From assembly GCA_938021455.1 (NCBI GenBank), contig CALIGP010000217.1, positions 1 to 6,639 of the forward strand: a stretch of DNA of 6,639 nt, in the 5' to 3' direction. Origin of the DNA: an uncultured Lewinella sp. Lineage in GTDB: Bacteria; Bacteroidota; Bacteroidia; Chitinophagales; Saprospiraceae. A program made the translations under genes and the position numbers. The notes beneath the pieces are model-generated. The model was given only the letters and a program-made list of their open reading frames with translations, was not told the origin of the DNA and did not search any database. Of the stretch, positions 4,862 to 6,639 are shown one piece after another (position 1 is the first letter of the stretch; each line of letters begins with the position of its first letter).

Positions 4862-6121
4862 TTACTTCCTCTTCCTTCCCATCCGTCCGTCTACCCAGTT
4901 CAGTACCGGCTTAACACTCAATCCGTGCAGTAATATGGAGGCCAACATCGTAAAATTGACGATACTCCAGATCACGTCGATCTCCGGAAATTGCTCACTG
5001 TTGTGCGCGTAGGCTAGGTAGTAAAGAGAGCCAACACCCCGGATGCCGAAATAGCTGATGGCCAATTTCTCCACGAAAGGCAAGCCAGAGGGCAAAAAGG
5101 CGATCAAGCCACTTAGTGGGCGAATGATGAGTAGCAAGGCTGCGCCCAGCGCAGCGCCTTGCCAGTTAAGATGCGCCAGCCCGCCGGTGGCAATGATGCC
5201 GCCGAAGGCAATCAGAAAAATACCCAGTACGGCCTGTTCCACTTGGTCGATGGCTTCATAGCTTTGCTGCCGTGTTTCCAGGTCAGTAGATTCCTGCCGG
5301 CCACTCACTACAGCTGCGACAAACACGGCGAGAAAACCGTAGCCTTCCGCAATTTCAGTTAAGGCATAAGTCAGTAAGGTCGCGGCGAGGATGAACAGGC
5401 CTTCTTCTATCTCCGTATCTCGCCGGGCGCTCATTTTTGCGGCGAACCGGTTGAAGGTCCAGAGCATCCCTTTTCCCATCGCCCAGCCCATCAGGGCGCC
5501 CATAGCGATGCGGTAGCCGAAATCCCACCAGGCCCAGGTGATCAGTGCGTCTGACCAATTGCTGGCAGCCATGAGGGCTAGGGCGAGGTAGATGAACGGG
5601 AAAGCCAGACCGTCGTTTAGTCCTGCTTCCAGCGTGAGCCCGAAGCGGACTTCGTCTTCGGCAGAGTCATCCTTTGGTGGACCTACCTGCACGTTTGATG
5701 CTAAGACGGGATCCGTAGGCGCTAGTACACCACCAAGAAGAATGGCCGATGCCGGTGCCAGACCAATCCACCACCAGCCCAGGAAGGCTACGGCTGCAAT
5801 GGTTAGTGGCATGGCAATGGCCAGTAAATAAATGCCGGTAGACCAAGTCTTCCACCCAGGTTGTCGTTTCATCTTCAGCCCGGTCCCCGCCAGTGAAATG
5901 ATGACAATGAATTCCGTGATGTACTCCATCCACTGCCGATCAAAAACCCGATCTTCCGGGTTGATTAGCGGTAGTTCAAGCGGTAATCTGAAGATGAGGA
6001 AGCCAAAGCTCACGTAGATAATGGGTAGACTTAATAGTCGGTTTCTCAATAGGCCAGGTAGCATAAAAGCACCCAAAAGGGCCAGGCCGGCAATGAGCAA
6101 CAAAAGAATGTGTGGATTCAT
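4862..6121 (-). CDS. CPA1-family Na+/H+ (cation:proton) antiporter
   Basis: An integral membrane protein of the monovalent cation:proton antiporter-1 (NhaP-like) family, exchanging cytoplasmic Na+ or K+ for external protons and so helping pH and salt balance. Hydrophobic segments run almost the full length, consistent with about 12-13 membrane helices. Numbered from the upstream ATG, motifs are: LAPTDPVLAS at 142-151 with D146; EAGLNDGLAFP at 174-184 with the N178-D179 pair typical of electroneutral CPA1 members; EGYGFLAVFVAAVVSG at 268-283; IRPLSG with R343; and FGIRGVGSLYYLAYA at 367-381. The long cytoplasmic regulatory tail found in some members is absent. I prefer the ATG at 6121 (MNPHILLLL), preceded by an A/T-rich leader; an in-frame ATG at 6148 would add MRFRRALLF. 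It converges with the hydrolase gene, 17 bp between stop codons. Confidence 0.93.
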   Translation of the reverse strand: MNPHILLLLIAGLALLGAFMLPGLLRNRLLSLPIIYVSFGFLIFRLPLELPLINPEDRVFDRQWMEYITEFIVIISLAGTGLKMKRQPGWKTWSTGIYLLAIAMPLTIAAVAFLGWWWIGLAPASAILLGGVLAPTDPVLASNVQVGPPKDDSAEDEVRFGLTLEAGLNDGLAFPFIYLALALMAASNWSDALITWAWWDFGYRIAMGALMGWAMGKGMLWTFNRFAAKMSARRDTEIEEGLFILAATLLTYALTEIAEGYGFLAVFVAAVVSGRQESTDLETRQQSYEAIDQVEQAVLGIFLIAFGGIIATGGLAHLNWQGAALGAALLLIIRPLSGLIAFLPSGLPFVEKLAISYFGIRGVGSLYYLAYAHNSEQFPEIDVIWSIVNFTMLASILLHGLSVKPVLNWVDGRMGRKRK

Positions 6122-6287
6122 AAATAAAAGAGCTCGCCTGAAACGCATACAGGTCGGTATTGACTACAACCCGGAACTCAGAGCTCATGTTCTTACGGAC
6201 TTTCGACGGGGACCGTAATTGCCTGCAGATGGCTGTTTTTTCGAGGTGGACTACTATAAACCGTAAATCTATATCTACCTTTCCCCC
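6122..6287. promoter_or_regulatory. Divergent intergenic region with three CCGTAA boxes
   Basis: This 166-bp gap between the antiporter and aminotransferase starts must hold promoters for both. TTACGG (6193-6198) and CCGTAA (6213-6218) form an inverted pair 14 nt apart, and CCGTAA recurs at 6261-6266; the latter two are each part of ACCGTAA. A TATAAA lies at 6255-6260 and TACCTTTC, one mismatch from TAnnTTTG, at 6276-6283, but the latter is too close to the ATG at 6288 unless the message is nearly leaderless. GAGCTC occurs at 6130-6135 and 6181-6186. No promoter can be assigned firmly. If the antiporter starts at 6148, the gap shrinks to 139 bp. Confidence 0.35.
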
Positions 6288-6639
6288 ATGTCTACCCCCC
6301 TCATTTGTCAACGCGACCTCTTCCCCTTCAAAGCCGTCGCCGGCTACCTAAACGGTGCTTCCCGAGGCCCGCAGTTAAAGGCGGTGGCTGCTGCTGCGCA
6401 GCACGCCTTGCACTGGCGCACGGAGAACGCCGGAATGCCGATCCCAGAATTTTTCGGCCCGGTGCAGGAAGCCCGGGAGAACTTCGCGAAGCTTATCGGA
6501 GCAAAGGAGGTAGAGCGGGTAGCCCTGATCCCCGCCACTAGTTATGGTATCTCTACGGTGGCCAAAAACCTGCCCATTAAGTATGGAGACAACATCATTG
6601 TGGTGGAAGACCAGTTCCCCAGCAACTACTACGCCTGGT
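6288..6639 (+). CDS. Class V aminotransferase-fold PLP-dependent enzyme (5' part)
   Basis: The first 117 codons of a gene that continues beyond the window. The reading frame is open from the ATG to the window end, and an in-frame TAA at 6264 excludes an earlier start. The protein resembles the N-terminal third of class V aminotransferase-fold enzymes (cysteine desulfurase / selenocysteine lyase / kynureninase-like group): YLNGASRGP at 20-28 matches the usual start of the fold, LIPATSYGISTVAKNL at 80-95 corresponds to the loop that binds the PLP phosphate, and IVVEDQFPSNYYAW at 104-117 matches the conserved E-x-x-FPS-N segment. The Schiff-base lysine would lie downstream and cannot be checked, so the reaction is unassigned. 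The leader lacks a Shine-Dalgarno sequence. It is divergent from the antiporter gene. Confidence 0.85.
   Translation, partial: MSTPLICQRDLFPFKAVAGYLNGASRGPQLKAVAAAAQHALHWRTENAGMPIPEFFGPVQEARENFAKLIGAKEVERVALIPATSYGISTVAKNLPIKYGDNIIVVEDQFPSNYYAW

Noticed and set aside
6276..6283. TACCTTTC as the -7 box of the aminotransferase gene
   Set aside because: It ends only 4 nt before the start codon and has no matching -33 box 19-21 nt upstream.
6305..6541. Open frames on both strands overlapping the aminotransferase start
   Set aside because: They are out of frame with, or antisense to, a reading frame that has clear class V aminotransferase-fold motifs.

Overview
The window looks like a stretch of ordinary chromosome from a member of the Bacteroidota, probably one of the moderately GC-rich marine/aquatic lineages such as the Saprospiria/Lewinella group. 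This is an inference from several signs. Start codons are mostly preceded by A/T-rich leaders without a Shine-Dalgarno sequence. Some upstream regions carry boxes close to the Bacteroidota -33/-7 promoter (TTTG, 19-21 nt, TAnnTTTG). Two enzymes that are often cytoplasmic elsewhere carry lipoprotein signal peptides. The intergenic gaps hold palindromic sequences of the dispersed type common in these genomes. No phage, plasmid, insertion sequence, CRISPR, rRNA or tRNA gene was seen.

Layout, left to right. Positions 1-258 hold no gene, but contain a palindromic repeat-like element (about 19-73). Three genes lie on the minus strand and are read right to left: a lipoprotein amidohydrolase of the YtcJ-like family (3338-1614), a MazG/HisE-like nucleotide pyrophosphohydrolase (1426-965), and a protein-L-isoaspartate O-methyltransferase (906-259). 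A 187-bp gap between the first two is filled mainly by a complex nested-palindrome element. The last two are 58 bp apart, with a 41-nt hairpin-forming sequence between them. Further right, an Lrp/AsnC-family regulator (3935-3444, minus) is divergent from an alpha/beta-hydrolase lipoprotein (3972-4844, plus) across only 36 bp. The hydrolase converges on a CPA1-type Na+/H+ antiporter (6121-4862, minus), with 17 bp between stop codons and a terminator-like hairpin inside the hydrolase 3' end. A divergent gap of about 166 bp then leads to the 5' part of a class V aminotransferase-fold PLP enzyme (6288 onward, plus), cut off by the window end.

How the genes relate. The pyrophosphohydrolase and isoaspartyl methyltransferase may be co-transcribed, and both belong to 'house-cleaning' families (nucleotide sanitation, protein repair). 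The Lrp regulator shares such a short intergenic region with the hydrolase that it is a natural candidate to regulate both itself and the hydrolase. The antiporter and the aminotransferase share a divergent promoter region with three CCGTAA boxes. I found no convincing new multi-gene system. The points most worth a second look are the intergenic palindromic elements, the hairpin between the two house-cleaning genes, the terminator that overlaps a convergent coding region, and the Lrp/hydrolase divergent pair.
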